A stretch of 64,000 nt of DNA from Caballeronia sp. dw_276 (GCF_018449635.1 NZ_JAAVUV010000001.1:558001-622000), one strand, 5' to 3'. Shown: positions 18,345 to 27,832, counted from the first letter of the stretch. Notes: generated by a model from the letters alone, not told the origin. Translations and numbers: made by a program.

Positions 18345-19442
18345 ATGAATAAAAATCCTCTATCTCCGGATCGGTATCGCTCGCGGCAACCGGTTCCGTT
18401 ATTCCGGCTTGCGGTCATAGGGGCAGTCGTAGCTGCAATGGGTGGCGCTTTTGTCTATGCGTCCGGCTTTGCCGCGCCTCAACGCCTGACGCCGCAACGC
18501 ATAGTCAATACGTTCGAAGCGAACGCGGGCGTTCATCCGGGATTTCGCCGCAATCATGCAAAGGGCGTATGCGTGCAGGGGTATTTCGAGGGTAACGGAC
18601 AGGCCTCCGATATTTCTAGCGCGAGCGTCTTCAAGACAGTCCGTACCCCGGTTGTCGGCCGCTTTGCGATTCCCGGCAGCACTCCGTCAGCGGCTGATGC
18701 GAGCGTGCCGGTGCGCAGTCTCGCGCTGGATTTCAGGTTGCCAGACGGTCAGCAATGGCGCACCGGCATGAACAACACGCCGGTGTTTGTCGTCAATACG
18801 CCGCAGGCTTTTTTTGCACAACTGGTCGCGTCGCAACCAGACCCCGCGACCGGCAAGCCCGATCCCGCAAAGCTCAAGACCTTCTTCGCCGCGCATCCGG
18901 AGACCCAGCCGTTTCTTGCGTGGATTAAGGATCATCCCGCGTCATCGAGCTTCGGAAACGCCGCGTACTACGGTATCAACGCGTTTCGCGCTGTCGATGC
19001 AAACGGCAAGACACATTTCATCCGTTGGTCCGTGGTGCCCGAGACGCCATACGCACCCGTGACCGCCGAGCAAAAGGGCACGCATGATTTCCTCGATACC
19101 GAGTTGCGCGATCGCCTCGCAAATGGTCCGCTGCGCTGGCATCTCGTACTGACCGTCGCCAAGCCGGGTGACGTGACCAACGACGCGACCCAGGCGTGGC
19201 CCGACGACCGGCCGCATATAGATGCGGGCACGCTGGTTATCGAGCGCGAAACGCCACAGGCCGATGGCGATTGCCGCGATATCAACTACGATCCGACCAT
19301 TCTTCCTGCCGGCCTCAAGCCGTCCGACGATCCGCTGCTGGCCGCCCGCTCTTCGGCTTATGCCGTCTCTTATAATCGCCGCACGCATGAAGAAGCGCAT
19401 GGGTCGGCATCCGCTCAGGCATCGACACGGAATATTCAATGA
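18345..19442 (+). CDS. Membrane-anchored catalase-related haem peroxidase (SrpA-like)
   Basis: The protein of 365 residues is a minimal catalase-fold enzyme carrying an N-terminal membrane segment (LFRLAVIGAVVAAMGGAFVYASG, residues 19-41) that would place the domain in the periplasm. The distal histidine is in RRNHAKGVCVQGYF, the distal asparagine in MNNTPVFVVNTP, and the haem-ligand tyrosine probably in SSAYAVSYNRR. Minimal catalases of this type favour peroxidatic reactions over catalatic ones. It overlaps the cytochrome b561 gene by four bases (ATGA), suggesting that the cytochrome supplies electrons from the quinone pool. Confidence 0.88.
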   Translation: MNKNPLSPDRYRSRQPVPLFRLAVIGAVVAAMGGAFVYASGFAAPQRLTPQRIVNTFEANAGVHPGFRRNHAKGVCVQGYFEGNGQASDISSASVFKTVRTPVVGRFAIPGSTPSAADASVPVRSLALDFRLPDGQQWRTGMNNTPVFVVNTPQAFFAQLVASQPDPATGKPDPAKLKTFFAAHPETQPFLAWIKDHPASSSFGNAAYYGINAFRAVDANGKTHFIRWSVVPETPYAPVTAEQKGTHDFLDTELRDRLANGPLRWHLVLTVAKPGDVTNDATQAWPDDRPHIDAGTLVIERETPQADGDCRDINYDPTILPAGLKPSDDPLLAARSSAYAVSYNRRTHEEAHGSASAQASTRNIQ

Positions 19443-19978
19443 GCGTCGCACATAAACATTTCAGCCCCGCCGCCCGGTTTCTTCACTGGCTGATGGCGCC
19501 GCTCGTCATAGCGATGTTGTTCATCGGCGTGGGGATGGTGGCCACATTGTCGTCATGGCACCAGACGTTGCTTGCGATTCACAAGCCGCTTGGCATCGTA
19601 ATTCTCGTACTGGTGATCGTGCGGTTGATCGTTCGATTAACGCGTCGCACGCCGCCTTTGCCCGATGACATGCCGCACTGGCAGCAATACATCGCCCATC
19701 TTTCGCACTGGGTTTTCTACGCGTTGCTCTTCGCGATGCCTCTGGTCGGCTGGTCGATGCTTTCGGCCGGAGGGTTTCCTATCCACCTGTTCGGATCGGT
19801 TTATCTGCCGCCGATCGCACCGCAAGGCGTGCGCCTCTACGCATTCTTGCGTTCAGCGCATACGGTCCTTGCCTTGCTGCTGTTCGCGACTTTTCTCGCG
19901 CATCTCGGCGCGGCCATGTTCCATGGCCTGATCAAACGCGACGGCGTGTTTTCGAGCATGGCGAGAGGCCGCGACTGA
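19439..19978 (+). CDS. Cytochrome b561
   Basis: A membrane protein of 179 residues with four hydrophobic helices and histidines at the expected helix positions (ARFLHWLMAP, LAIHKPLGIV, AHLSHWVFYALL, LRSAHTVLALLLFATFLAHLGAAMFH) for two b haems. It oxidises quinol and passes electrons to a periplasmic acceptor. Translational coupling to the catalase-like gene identifies that protein as the likely partner. It is the last gene of the ECF operon. Confidence 0.92.
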   Translation: MSVAHKHFSPAARFLHWLMAPLVIAMLFIGVGMVATLSSWHQTLLAIHKPLGIVILVLVIVRLIVRLTRRTPPLPDDMPHWQQYIAHLSHWVFYALLFAMPLVGWSMLSAGGFPIHLFGSVYLPPIAPQGVRLYAFLRSAHTVLALLLFATFLAHLGAAMFHGLIKRDGVFSSMARGRD

Positions 19979-19998
19979 ACGCGGCATCGTAGAAAAGG

Positions 19999-21054
19999 TT
20001 AAGCCGCTTGCTCAATCGGCGTGACTTCGAGCTCGAGTTTCTGCGCGCCGCGCAGCACGGTGACGTTCACGACCCGGTCGATCCGCGTTACATCCAGCGT
20101 CCGCTGCAAGCTGTCGACGCTGTCCACAGGCAATGCGTCGATAGCAACGATCCGGTCGCCGGTGCGTAGTCCGCCGATTGCTGCGGGACTCGTTTTCACC
20201 ACTTCCATAACATGCACGCCGCTCGCCGATGGCAAGCCAAAGTAGCGCTGCACGCGCCGCGAGATGGGCGACGACGTACCCGCCACGCCTATATACGCGC
20301 GCCGCACGCGCCCATGCGCGAAAAGCTGCATGATGACCCACTTGGCGGTATCAATAGCCGTGGCGAACGAGATCGCCTGCGCGCCCGCGATGATCGCCGT
20401 GTTCACGCCGATCACCTGCCCAGCCGAGTTGATCAGCGGACCGCCTGAGTTGCCGGGGTTCAGCGCTGCATCGGTCTGAATCACGTCGTAGATCATGCGC
20501 CCCGAATTGGATCGCAACGAACGCCCGAGCGCAGAGACAACGCCGGTCGTAACCGTCTGCACGAGGCCAAGCGGATTGCCTACCGCGATTGCAATTTGTC
20601 CCACGCGAAGCTTTCCCGACTCACCGAGTTCCACGTGCGGCAAAGCTTCGGCCGAGCCGATACGCAGTACGGCGAGGTCGCTGTCGGGATCGTCGCCGAC
20701 GAGATCGGCGTCGAATGTGCCACCGTCCGCGAGCGTCACGCGGATATGCGTGGCGCCGTGCACGACGTGGCTATTAGTCAGCAGATAACCATCGGGCGTA
20801 AAGATAAATCCAGATCCGGTTCCACCTTGCCCGCCGCGCGGATGCGCGCCACGCGGATTACGCCCGTTGGCGCCGCCCGGCACGCGCCGTTCGACTGAAA
20901 TAAAGGCAACCGCTTGCTGCACTCGCTCGAGCGCGCCGACGACCGTGCGCGAATAGGCGTCGAGCAGTGCTTCGTCACCGAGAGGAGTCGAGAGGGTGGC
21001 GGCCTCGGCAGCGCCGCGCGAAAGATCTTCGATGAATTTGGGACGGCTTCCCAT
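19999..21054 (-). CDS. S1C serine protease, HtrA/DegP family with one PDZ domain
   Basis: The protein of 351 residues has a trypsin-like domain with the full triad H96 (TNSHVVHG), D126 (DPDSDLAVL) and S203 (NPGNSGGPL), then one PDZ domain at about 255-345 (GVHVMEVVKTSPAAIGGLRTGDRIVAID). The N-terminus (MGSRPKFIEDLSRGAAEAATLS) has no hydrophobic core, so the enzyme should stay in the cytoplasm, unlike DegP and DegS. GGAG lies nine bases before the ATG. It is convergent with the cytochrome b561 gene. Its targets are unknown. Confidence 0.9.
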   Translation of the reverse strand: MGSRPKFIEDLSRGAAEAATLSTPLGDEALLDAYSRTVVGALERVQQAVAFISVERRVPGGANGRNPRGAHPRGGQGGTGSGFIFTPDGYLLTNSHVVHGATHIRVTLADGGTFDADLVGDDPDSDLAVLRIGSAEALPHVELGESGKLRVGQIAIAVGNPLGLVQTVTTGVVSALGRSLRSNSGRMIYDVIQTDAALNPGNSGGPLINSAGQVIGVNTAIIAGAQAISFATAIDTAKWVIMQLFAHGRVRRAYIGVAGTSSPISRRVQRYFGLPSASGVHVMEVVKTSPAAIGGLRTGDRIVAIDALPVDSVDSLQRTLDVTRIDRVVNVTVLRGAQKLELEVTPIEQAA

Positions 21055-21247
21055 GATCGTGCTCCGGATAAATGGAATATGAGATGCGGGATAACGCCGC
21101 TGATTTCAAGCGGCGTCCAGACACCCTCGCTTAAGCAATCCGTCAGCATTTTCAATGCAATCGATATCAGGAATGATCGTTTAGTCGCGCGCGCGTGCGT
21201 TGCTAACATGATCGACTGGTTTCTTTTCCTGCTCCATTCCCATTTCC

Positions 21248-22288
21248 ATGAAAATCCTTAACCGCCTTGTCGCTGGCTTTGCGATGGCGCTGCTGGCTTC
21301 CACTGCCATCAACGCGGTTGCACAGACGCCATCGGGAACCCCGATCAAATTGCGCGTTGGATTTCAGAAATCCTCCACGCTGATTGCGATTCTCAAGGCG
21401 CGAGGAACCCTGGAAAAGGCGGTCGAGCCGCTGAACGTGCGCATAGAGTGGAGCGAGTTTGCGAGCGGTTTGCCGCTTACGGAAGCGCTTAATGCGGACG
21501 CCGTGGATATTAGTGCCGATGTTGCAGATACGGTTCCGGTCTTTGCTCAAGCCGCAAATGCGAACTTCGTTTATGTCGCGCAGGAAACTCCGTCGCCTTC
21601 GGCGCAGGCAGTGATTGTTCATCGCGATGCACCCATTCATTCCCTCGCCGATCTGAAAGGCAAGCGCATCGCTGTTACCAAGGCCGCTGGCGTCCACTAT
21701 CTCTTGCTGGCCGCGCTCGCCCGCGCGAAATTGACGCCCGCCGACGTCAAGATCAGCTATCTCGCACCCGCCGATGCGCGCGCAGCTTTCGAGCGCAATG
21801 ACGTGGACGCATGGTTTGCGTGGGACCCTTACGTGGCATCGGTGGAGCTTGATCCGGGCGCACGCGTCCTGATTCGTGGCGACGGCCTCGCGTCCTATCA
21901 GCGTTATTACCTGGCATCGGCGCCGTTCGCGCAGAAGTATCCGCAGATCGTCGATATCGTCTTCAAGCAACTGGTTGAAGCAGGTGTCTGGACCAAGGCG
22001 CATCCTCAAGACGCGGCGAAGATCCTCGCGCCGGTGTGGGGACTCGACCAGGCGACCGTCGAGCGCGCGAATTCGCGCCGGACGTACGCGGTCCGCGCGG
22101 TCGTGGCGAAGAATTTCGGTGAGCAGCAAGCCATATCGGACAGCTTCTATCAGGCGAAGCTCTTGCCCAAGCCCATCGATACCGCCAGCGCTCTAGTATG
22201 GGACTTTGCATCGCGTAAAGCTGTCACGGCAAGCACCGCAAGCTCCGCGAATACCGTCGCCGCTGAGGGTGTCGCCAAACAACCTTAG
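21248..22288 (+). CDS. ssuA: Aliphatic sulfonate ABC transporter substrate-binding protein, first paralogue
   Basis: A periplasmic binding protein of 346 residues with a signal peptide (MKILNRLVAGFAMALLASTAINAVA). The domain pattern LRVGFQKSSTLIAILKARGTLEK ... VEWSEFASGLPLTEALNADAVDISADVADTVPVFAQAA is that of SsuA. The C-terminus has an alanine/serine-rich tail of 25 residues not usual in the family. A terminator-like hairpin separates it from a second ssuA gene, so its level may differ from the rest of the operon. No good ribosome-binding site is visible before the ATG. Confidence 0.9.
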   Translation: MKILNRLVAGFAMALLASTAINAVAQTPSGTPIKLRVGFQKSSTLIAILKARGTLEKAVEPLNVRIEWSEFASGLPLTEALNADAVDISADVADTVPVFAQAANANFVYVAQETPSPSAQAVIVHRDAPIHSLADLKGKRIAVTKAAGVHYLLLAALARAKLTPADVKISYLAPADARAAFERNDVDAWFAWDPYVASVELDPGARVLIRGDGLASYQRYYLASAPFAQKYPQIVDIVFKQLVEAGVWTKAHPQDAAKILAPVWGLDQATVERANSRRTYAVRAVVAKNFGEQQAISDSFYQAKLLPKPIDTASALVWDFASRKAVTASTASSANTVAAEGVAKQP

Positions 22289-22320
22289 CCAATTACCGAT
22301 CATCAAACCTGATTTGCCGA

Positions 22321-22345
22321 ACCGCCCGCTGTCGCCGGCGGTTTT
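22321..22345 (+). terminator. Weak terminator or attenuator between the two ssuA genes
   Basis: A CCGCC/GGCGG-based stem followed by TTTTG lies in the 107-base gap after the first ssuA gene. It is short and probably partial. Confidence 0.5.
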
Positions 22346-22395
22346 GCTTCACATGAACGTGCTTTATTCATCGAACCAGTCCGGGACGCATCCAC

Positions 22396-23400
22396 ATGCC
22401 TGACCACGAATCGCCTGCTATTCCATCGCGCCGTAGCGCATTGCTCAAACTCGCGGCGATTGGCGCGGGCGCAACCAGCGCCCTGACCGGCGGCGCGGCC
22501 TTGCTAAGCAGCCAGCCGGCGCGCGCCGAGGGCTCGGAGAAGGTGTTTCGTATCGGCTATCAGAAGTACGGCAATTTCGTCGTTCTGAAAGCCCGCGGCA
22601 CGCTCGACAAGCGTCTCGCCGCGCAAGGCGTGACAGTGCAATGGCTTGAATTTCCGGCCGGCCCGCAATTGCTGGAAGGCCTCAATGCAGGCGCTGTGGA
22701 TGCGGGTACCGTTGGCGAAACGCCGCCGATCTTTGCGCAGGCGGCGGGCGTTGATTTCGTCTACGTAGGCAACGAGCCGCCCGCGCCGCAAGGCGAGGCT
22801 ATTGTCGTGCAGCAGGCATCGCCAATTCGCTCCGTAGCGGACCTGCGCGGCAAGAAAGTGGCTTTGAACAAGGGTTCGAACGTCCATTACCTTCTTGTTG
22901 AAGCGTTGAAGAACGCCAAGCTTTCTTACGGGGATATCCAGCCGGTCTACCTCGCTCCGGCCGACACCCGTGCAGCGTTCGTGCAAGGCAGCGTTGATGC
23001 CTGGGTGATCTGGGATCCGTATCTCGCCGCAGTGGAACGTCAGGCAAACGCGTGCGTGATTGCCGATGGTACGAACCTCGTGCGCAATACGCAGTATTAC
23101 CTCGCAACGCGCAAGTTCGCGACAGCCCAGCCGCTTCTAGTGCGTGCGCTGCTGGAGGAACTGGATCACGTCGATCAATGGGGGCGCGACAACGTACCCG
23201 ATGTCGCAAAGCTCTTGTCCCCCTTGGTCGGACTCGATGCACCCACGCTCGAACGCGCGCTGAAACGCGCGGCATATGGCGTGCAGCCGATCACGCCGGA
23301 GACGATCGCGTATCAACAGCAAATAGCGGACGTTTTTACCGACCTCAAGCTGATTCCCAAGAAGTTGACGGTCGCCGATGCGCGCTGGAACGTCGGCTGA
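22396..23400 (+). CDS. ssuA: Aliphatic sulfonate ABC transporter substrate-binding protein, second paralogue
   Basis: A binding protein of 334 residues clearly paralogous to the preceding one (FRIGYQKYGNFVVLKARGTLDK ... VQWLEFPAGPQLLEGLNAGAVDAGTVGETPPIFAQAAG). The N-terminus, SRRSALLKLAAIGAGATSALTGGAALLSSQPARA, contains a twin-arginine pair and a long hydrophobic stretch, so export by Tat or Sec is possible. It is followed 129 bases later by ssuD and belongs to the same operon. Confidence 0.91.
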   Translation: MPDHESPAIPSRRSALLKLAAIGAGATSALTGGAALLSSQPARAEGSEKVFRIGYQKYGNFVVLKARGTLDKRLAAQGVTVQWLEFPAGPQLLEGLNAGAVDAGTVGETPPIFAQAAGVDFVYVGNEPPAPQGEAIVVQQASPIRSVADLRGKKVALNKGSNVHYLLVEALKNAKLSYGDIQPVYLAPADTRAAFVQGSVDAWVIWDPYLAAVERQANACVIADGTNLVRNTQYYLATRKFATAQPLLVRALLEELDHVDQWGRDNVPDVAKLLSPLVGLDAPTLERALKRAAYGVQPITPETIAYQQQIADVFTDLKLIPKKLTVADARWNVG

Positions 23401-23529
23401 GACGCATAAGCAGAATTGGCGAGAACCTTAGCTCAAATAAATCGTTCATGGGAAAAGTGCGCGTCGATAAGATGATTTATCGGAACGGGCGCTAAAGCTC
23501 GACTCAACTTGCAAGGCAGGAGCACGACA

Positions 23530-24678
23530 ATGAATGTTTTCTGGTTCATTCCAACCCACGGCGACAGCCGTTACCTCGGCACCACGCAAGGAGCTCGCGC
23601 AGCGGATTACGACTACTTCCGCCAGATCGCGGTCGCTGCCGACACGCTCGGCTATGAAGGCGTCCTGCTGCCGACGGGCCGTTCCTGCGAAGACGCATGG
23701 GTTGTCGCTTCGAGCCTGATTCCCGCGACCAAGCGCCTCAAGTTTCTGGTGGCGATCCGCCCGGGCTTGAGTTCTCCGGGGTTGTCGGCACGCATGGCTT
23801 CGACGTTCGACCGCTTGTCGAATGGACGTCTGCTGATCAATGTCGTGACGGGTGGCGACCCGGTCGAACTGGCCGGCGATGGTGTGTTCAACGACCACGA
23901 CACGCGCTATGAAGTCACCGACGAATTCCTGAGCATCTGGCGCGGTCTGCTCGAGTCGTCGCATGAAGGCGGTTCCATCGACTACGAAGGCAAGCATCTC
24001 ACGTCGAAAGGCGGCAAGGTGCTTTATCCGCCGGTGCAAAAGGCGCATCCGCCGCTGTGGTTCGGCGGTTCATCGCCCGCTGCGCACGAGATCGCAGCTG
24101 ATCATATCGATACCTATCTGACCTGGGGTGAGCCGCCCGCCGAAGTCGAAAAGAAGATCAGCGACATCCGTCGCCGTGCCGCCGATAAAGGCCGCAAGAT
24201 CAAGTTCGGCATTCGCTTGCACGTGATCGTGCGCGAGACGGAAGAGGAAGCGTGGGCGGACGCGGACAAGCTCATCAGCAAGCTCGACGACGAAACCATC
24301 CAGCGTGCACAGGCATCGTTCGCAAAGATGGATTCGGAAGGCCAGCGGCGCATGGCTGCATTGCATGGCGGCCAGCGCGACAAGCTCGAAGTCTATCCGC
24401 ATCTATGGGCCGGTGTCGGCCTGGTGCGTGGTGGCGCGGGTACGGCGCTTGTCGGCAACCCGGAGCAGGTCGCGGGCTTGATGAAGGAATATGCGGCGCT
24501 CGGTATCGACACGTTCATCTTGTCGGGCTATCCGCATCTGGAAGAGTCGTATCGATTTGCGGAACTCGTGTTCCCGCTGCTGCCGCGCAATCAGAAAGAG
24601 CGCGCATCAGGTCCGTTGTCGGGACCGTTTGGCGAGATCGTGGGTACGTCTTATTTGCCGCGTGCATCGCAAAGCTGA
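23530..24678 (+). CDS. ssuD: FMNH2-dependent alkanesulfonate monooxygenase
   Basis: The enzyme releases sulfite from alkanesulfonates using reduced FMN and oxygen in the cytoplasm. It is a TIM-barrel luciferase-fold protein of 382 residues. [30 protein letters not shown] and [26 protein letters not shown] are the family signatures, and the C-terminal [21 protein letters not shown] is intact. GGAG precedes the ATG at 23530; an in-frame start seven codons earlier lies inside that site. A possible FMN reductase partner lies at 29.4-30.0 kb, outside the operon. Confidence 0.96.
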   Translation: MNVFWFIPTHGDSRYLGTTQGARAADYDYFRQIAVAADTLGYEGVLLPTGRSCEDAWVVASSLIPATKRLKFLVAIRPGLSSPGLSARMASTFDRLSNGRLLINVVTGGDPVELAGDGVFNDHDTRYEVTDEFLSIWRGLLESSHEGGSIDYEGKHLTSKGGKVLYPPVQKAHPPLWFGGSSPAAHEIAADHIDTYLTWGEPPAEVEKKISDIRRRAADKGRKIKFGIRLHVIVRETEEEAWADADKLISKLDDETIQRAQASFAKMDSEGQRRMAALHGGQRDKLEVYPHLWAGVGLVRGGAGTALVGNPEQVAGLMKEYAALGIDTFILSGYPHLEESYRFAELVFPLLPRNQKERASGPLSGPFGEIVGTSYLPRASQS

Positions 24679-24692
24679 AACGGGGAAGCAGA

Positions 24693-25484
24693 ATGAACGG
24701 ATCATTTCTTCGACGCGTGGGCGTGCAGGCAGCACCCTGGCTCGTGCCCATCCTGATCCTGCTTGCATGGGAGCTTGCGGCGCGAACGGGCGGCCTGTCG
24801 TCGCGTGTCCTGCCTGAGCCGCTCGCAGTCGTAAAGGCCGCGTGGGAGCTGATCCAGTCCGGCGACATGTGGGCGAACGTGAAGGTCAGCGCATGGCGTG
24901 CGTTGACCGGCTTTGCTATCGGCGGCGGGATCGGTTTTGTGCTCGGGCTGGGTACAGGCCTCTTCAAACCGGCCGAAGTCGCGCTCGATTCGACCGTGCA
25001 GATGATCCGCAACATCCCGGCGCTGGCCATGATTCCGCTGGTGATCCTGTGGTTCGGCATCGGCGAGGAAGCAAAGTTGTTCCTCGTTGCGCTCGGCGTG
25101 TTTTTCCCGGTTTATACGAATACGTATCACGGTATTCGTTCTGTCGATGCCGACCTGATCGAAATGGCCCGCAGTTACGGCCTTTCCGGCTTTGCGTTGT
25201 ATCGCGACGTGATATTGCCGGGCGCACTGCCGTCCATTCTCGTGGGCGTGCGGTTTGCCTTCGGCCTCATGTGGGTGATGCTGATCGTGGCGGAAACGAT
25301 TTCGGCGCAATCGGGTATTGGCTATATGACAATGAACGCCCGCGAATTCCTGCAGACCGATGTGGTCGTGGTCGGCATCCTGCTCTACGCGCTGCTCGGC
25401 AAGCTTGCCGACATGCTCGCCAAGTCCATCGAACGCGCCACGCTGCGCTGGCATCCTGCGTATCAGAAGGGAGCAAAATCGTGA
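24693..25484 (+). CDS. ssuC: Aliphatic sulfonate ABC transporter permease
   Basis: An inner-membrane permease of 263 residues with about six hydrophobic helices and the BPD_transp_1 domain, including the EAA-type loop ([35 protein letters not shown]). The start is ATG at 24693 with GGGGA upstream. Its stop overlaps the GTG start of ssuB. It transports the sulfonates delivered by the SsuA proteins. Confidence 0.94.
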   Translation: MNGSFLRRVGVQAAPWLVPILILLAWELAARTGGLSSRVLPEPLAVVKAAWELIQSGDMWANVKVSAWRALTGFAIGGGIGFVLGLGTGLFKPAEVALDSTVQMIRNIPALAMIPLVILWFGIGEEAKLFLVALGVFFPVYTNTYHGIRSVDADLIEMARSYGLSGFALYRDVILPGALPSILVGVRFAFGLMWVMLIVAETISAQSGIGYMTMNAREFLQTDVVVVGILLYALLGKLADMLAKSIERATLRWHPAYQKGAKS

Positions 25485-26311
25485 CATCAGTTCTTTCATC
25501 GGGCAACGTTGCGTTTGCCAACGACGAACCGCGTGTCATCACGCGTGAACGTACGCCGACACCTCCCTCGCCGCGCTCGAATCCAACCGATATGGCTGTC
25601 GCGCTTCAGGGCGTCGACAAACACTTCGGCGCTCGCAAGGTCCTTTCCAATTTTGATTTCGCTATCGAGCGCGGCAGTTTTGTATCGATAGTCGGACGCA
25701 GCGGTTGCGGCAAGTCCACGCTATTGCGCCTGATCGCGGGGCTTGAAAAAGCGACGGGCGGTGTCGTGCGTCGTAACGCTGCTGAAGGTTCAAGCGAATT
25801 GCAGACACGCATCATGTTCCAGGACGCGCGTCTGTTGCCGTGGAAAAGCGTGCTGCAAAACGTGATGCTCGGCTTGCCGAAATCGTCGCGTGAGGATGCC
25901 CGCGCAACGCTTGCCGAAGTGGGCTTGAGCGCGCGCGAAGGCGATTGGCCTGCGCAACTATCGGGCGGTCAGCGTCAGCGGGTGGCGCTGGCGCGCGCGC
26001 TCGTGCATCGGCCGGATTTGTTGTTGCTGGACGAACCGCTGGGCGCACTCGACGCGCTGACGCGCATCGAAATGCATGCGTTGATCGAGCGCCTGTGGCG
26101 CGAGCATGGCTTCACGGCTCTTCTGGTCACGCACGACGTTCAGGAAGCGGTGGCGCTGGGCGAGCGCATCGTTCTGATCGAGGACGGCAAGATTTCCTTC
26201 GATGCCGCCATCTCGCTCGCACGTCCGCGTTCGCGCACGGCGGAAGGTTTCGCCGAACTGGAGGAGCAGGTTCTGTCACGCGTGCTGAAGCATGGCGCGC
26301 AGGTCAGCTAG
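25481..26311 (+). CDS. ssuB: Aliphatic sulfonate ABC transporter ATP-binding protein
   Basis: The ATPase of 276 residues starts at a GTG overlapping the ssuC stop (GTGA). It has Walker [10 protein letters not shown], the signature [15 protein letters not shown], Walker [13 protein letters not shown] and the switch histidine in [11 protein letters not shown]. An N-terminal extension of about 37 residues rich in proline and threonine precedes the ABC domain. It energises SsuC. Confidence 0.95.
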   Translation: MTSVLSSGNVAFANDEPRVITRERTPTPPSPRSNPTDMAVALQGVDKHFGARKVLSNFDFAIERGSFVSIVGRSGCGKSTLLRLIAGLEKATGGVVRRNAAEGSSELQTRIMFQDARLLPWKSVLQNVMLGLPKSSREDARATLAEVGLSAREGDWPAQLSGGQRQRVALARALVHRPDLLLLDEPLGALDALTRIEMHALIERLWREHGFTALLVTHDVQEAVALGERIVLIEDGKISFDAAISLARPRSRTAEGFAELEEQVLSRVLKHGAQVS

Positions 26312-26381
26312 ACCCCTTGCTCATCAAAATTTGCCGATGTCGACCGGCCCCGGCATGACTCATTCAAACAGGGAGCATCAC

Positions 26382-26597
26382 ATGGGCATTACAGCAATCA
26401 ACGTACGTAACCAGTTCAAAGGCCACATCAAGGAAATCATCCGCGGCTCGGTGGTGTCCGAGGTCGATGTGGAAACCCCGCACGGCATTGTGACCTCGGT
26501 GATCACAACGCGTTCGGTCGATGAGCTCGAACTGAAGGTTGGCAGCGAAGTCATCGCGTTCGTCAAGTCGACTGAAGTTTCGATTGCGCGGCTTTAA
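26382..26597 (+). CDS. ssuF: Molybdopterin-binding TOBE-domain protein, SsuF-like
   Basis: A protein of 71 residues made of one TOBE (Mop) domain (NVRNQFKGHIKEIIRGSVVSEVDV ... SVDELELKVGSEVIAFVKSTEVSIARL). Such Mop proteins bind molybdate and occur at the end of some ssu operons, where they are called SsuF; their exact role there is unclear. GGGAG precedes the ATG at 26382. The operon ends at the terminator immediately downstream. Confidence 0.88.
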   Translation: MGITAINVRNQFKGHIKEIIRGSVVSEVDVETPHGIVTSVITTRSVDELELKVGSEVIAFVKSTEVSIARL

Positions 26598-26614
26598 AAT
26601 CGAGCGGCTCGAAT

Positions 26615-26650
26615 GCAAAAGGGGCGAACCGAGGTTCGCCCCTTTTGCGT
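26615..26650. terminator. Strong bidirectional terminator after ssuF
   Basis: A 16-bp perfect stem from GCAAAAGGGGCGAACC and its complement around two bases, with A and T runs inside the ends. It closes the ssu operon and the convergent orphan metQ. Confidence 0.92.
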
Positions 26651-26666
26651 TTAACGCTTATTCAGT

Positions 26667-27470
26667 TCAGAAAGCCGGAATGATCGAGCCTTTGAACTGC
26701 GTATCGATGTAGTTCTTCACATCCTTCGACTCATAAGCCGAGACCAGCTTTTTGACCCAGGGTGCATTGCGATCTTTCTCGCGCACGGCAATCAGATTCG
26801 CATACGGACCTTTGAGGTCTTCAATCGCGATTGCGTCCTTGGTCGGCGACAAGCCGGCTTTCACCGCGTAGTCCGTGTTGATGGATGCAGCGGTGAGGTC
26901 GTCCAGCGAACGCGGCAACTGAGCCGAGTCGAGTTCGACCAGCTTGATGCCCTTCGGATTTTCAACCACGTCCAGCGGCGTTGCGTTCACGCCATCCTTT
27001 CCAACGCCGGCCTTCAGCTTGATCACGCCGTTCTTCTGCAGCAGCAACAGCGCGCGATTCCCGTTCGACGGGTCGTTCTGAATGCCGACCTTGGCGCCTT
27101 GCGGCAGATCCTTCAGCGACTTGATTTTCTTCGAGTAGAAGCCCATTGGCGCGACGTACGTCAGGCCAACATTGACGATCTTGTAGCCGCGCTGCTTGAT
27201 CTGGCTGTCGAGGAACGGCTGGTGCTGGAAGCCGTTCGCATCCAGGTCGCCTGCGTCGAGTGCAGCATTGGGCTGGATGTAATCGTTGAATTCGATCACC
27301 TTGATCTTGAGGCCTTCGCGTGCTGCGACCTTCGATACTTCGGTCCAGATCTGCGCGTCAGGACCACTCATGGTGCCAATGCGCAACGGCGCGTCTTCAG
27401 CGTGTGCGGTTCCGAAGACGGCGCCAAGCGCGGCAAAGGCGACGCTTGCAATGATAGTTCTACGATGCAT
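26667..27470 (-). CDS. MetQ/NlpA-family substrate-binding protein (orphan)
   Basis: A periplasmic binding protein of 267 residues with a Sec signal (MHRRTIIASVAFAALGAVFGTAHA) but no lipobox cysteine, so it is probably soluble. It has the family pattern IKVIEFNDYIQPNAALDAGDLDANGFQHQPFLD and is a paralogue of MetQ at 32.0 kb. No permease or ATPase is next to it; it may deliver ligand to the MetNI complex encoded 3.7 kb away. Methionine or another amino acid is the likely ligand. Confidence 0.9.
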   Translation of the reverse strand: MHRRTIIASVAFAALGAVFGTAHAEDAPLRIGTMSGPDAQIWTEVSKVAAREGLKIKVIEFNDYIQPNAALDAGDLDANGFQHQPFLDSQIKQRGYKIVNVGLTYVAPMGFYSKKIKSLKDLPQGAKVGIQNDPSNGNRALLLLQKNGVIKLKAGVGKDGVNATPLDVVENPKGIKLVELDSAQLPRSLDDLTAASINTDYAVKAGLSPTKDAIAIEDLKGPYANLIAVREKDRNAPWVKKLVSAYESKDVKNYIDTQFKGSIIPAF

Positions 27471-27616
27471 GTTGAAACTCTTTCTGGTTAGCAGGGCCGC
27501 ATCGTCTCACGACTTGCGCATTGATGGAACGAATCTGTTTTCATGTGGTTATGCAAATTCGAAAGGTTGCGTAAAGGCTCGCCCTAGGCTCGCCCCAGGC
27601 TTGCCATGGGCTCGCT

Positions 27617-27832
27617 TCACGCACGCGGCAGGCGCCGGTTATCGATCCACATGCGCGCCCAGCGCGCCGCATAGGCCACGGCGAGATCGGATTCGAAGAA
27701 GTAGTCAAGCGCGTCGAATACATACGCGCGTTTTTGCAGCGACACTTCGTCCTGAATGACCAGGTTTGCTGCGAACAGACCGCTGGGAAGCGGCTGCGCG
27801 GCGGGAGCGACTTCATAGCCCTTGTAATGCAT
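27617..27832 (-). CDS. Small conserved-looking protein of unknown function
   Basis: A 71-residue protein starting MHYKGYEVAPAAQPL, with no signal or membrane segment. The beta-rich N-terminal half (KGYEVAPAAQPLPSGLFAANLVIQ) followed by a helix (ALDYFFESDLAVAYAARWARMWID) resembles small proteins common in betaproteobacteria and related to the CV_2116 type. An in-frame start at 27871 would add 13 residues. The function is unknown. Confidence 0.6.
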   Translation of the reverse strand: MHYKGYEVAPAAQPLPSGLFAANLVIQDEVSLQKRAYVFDALDYFFESDLAVAYAARWARMWIDNRRLPRA

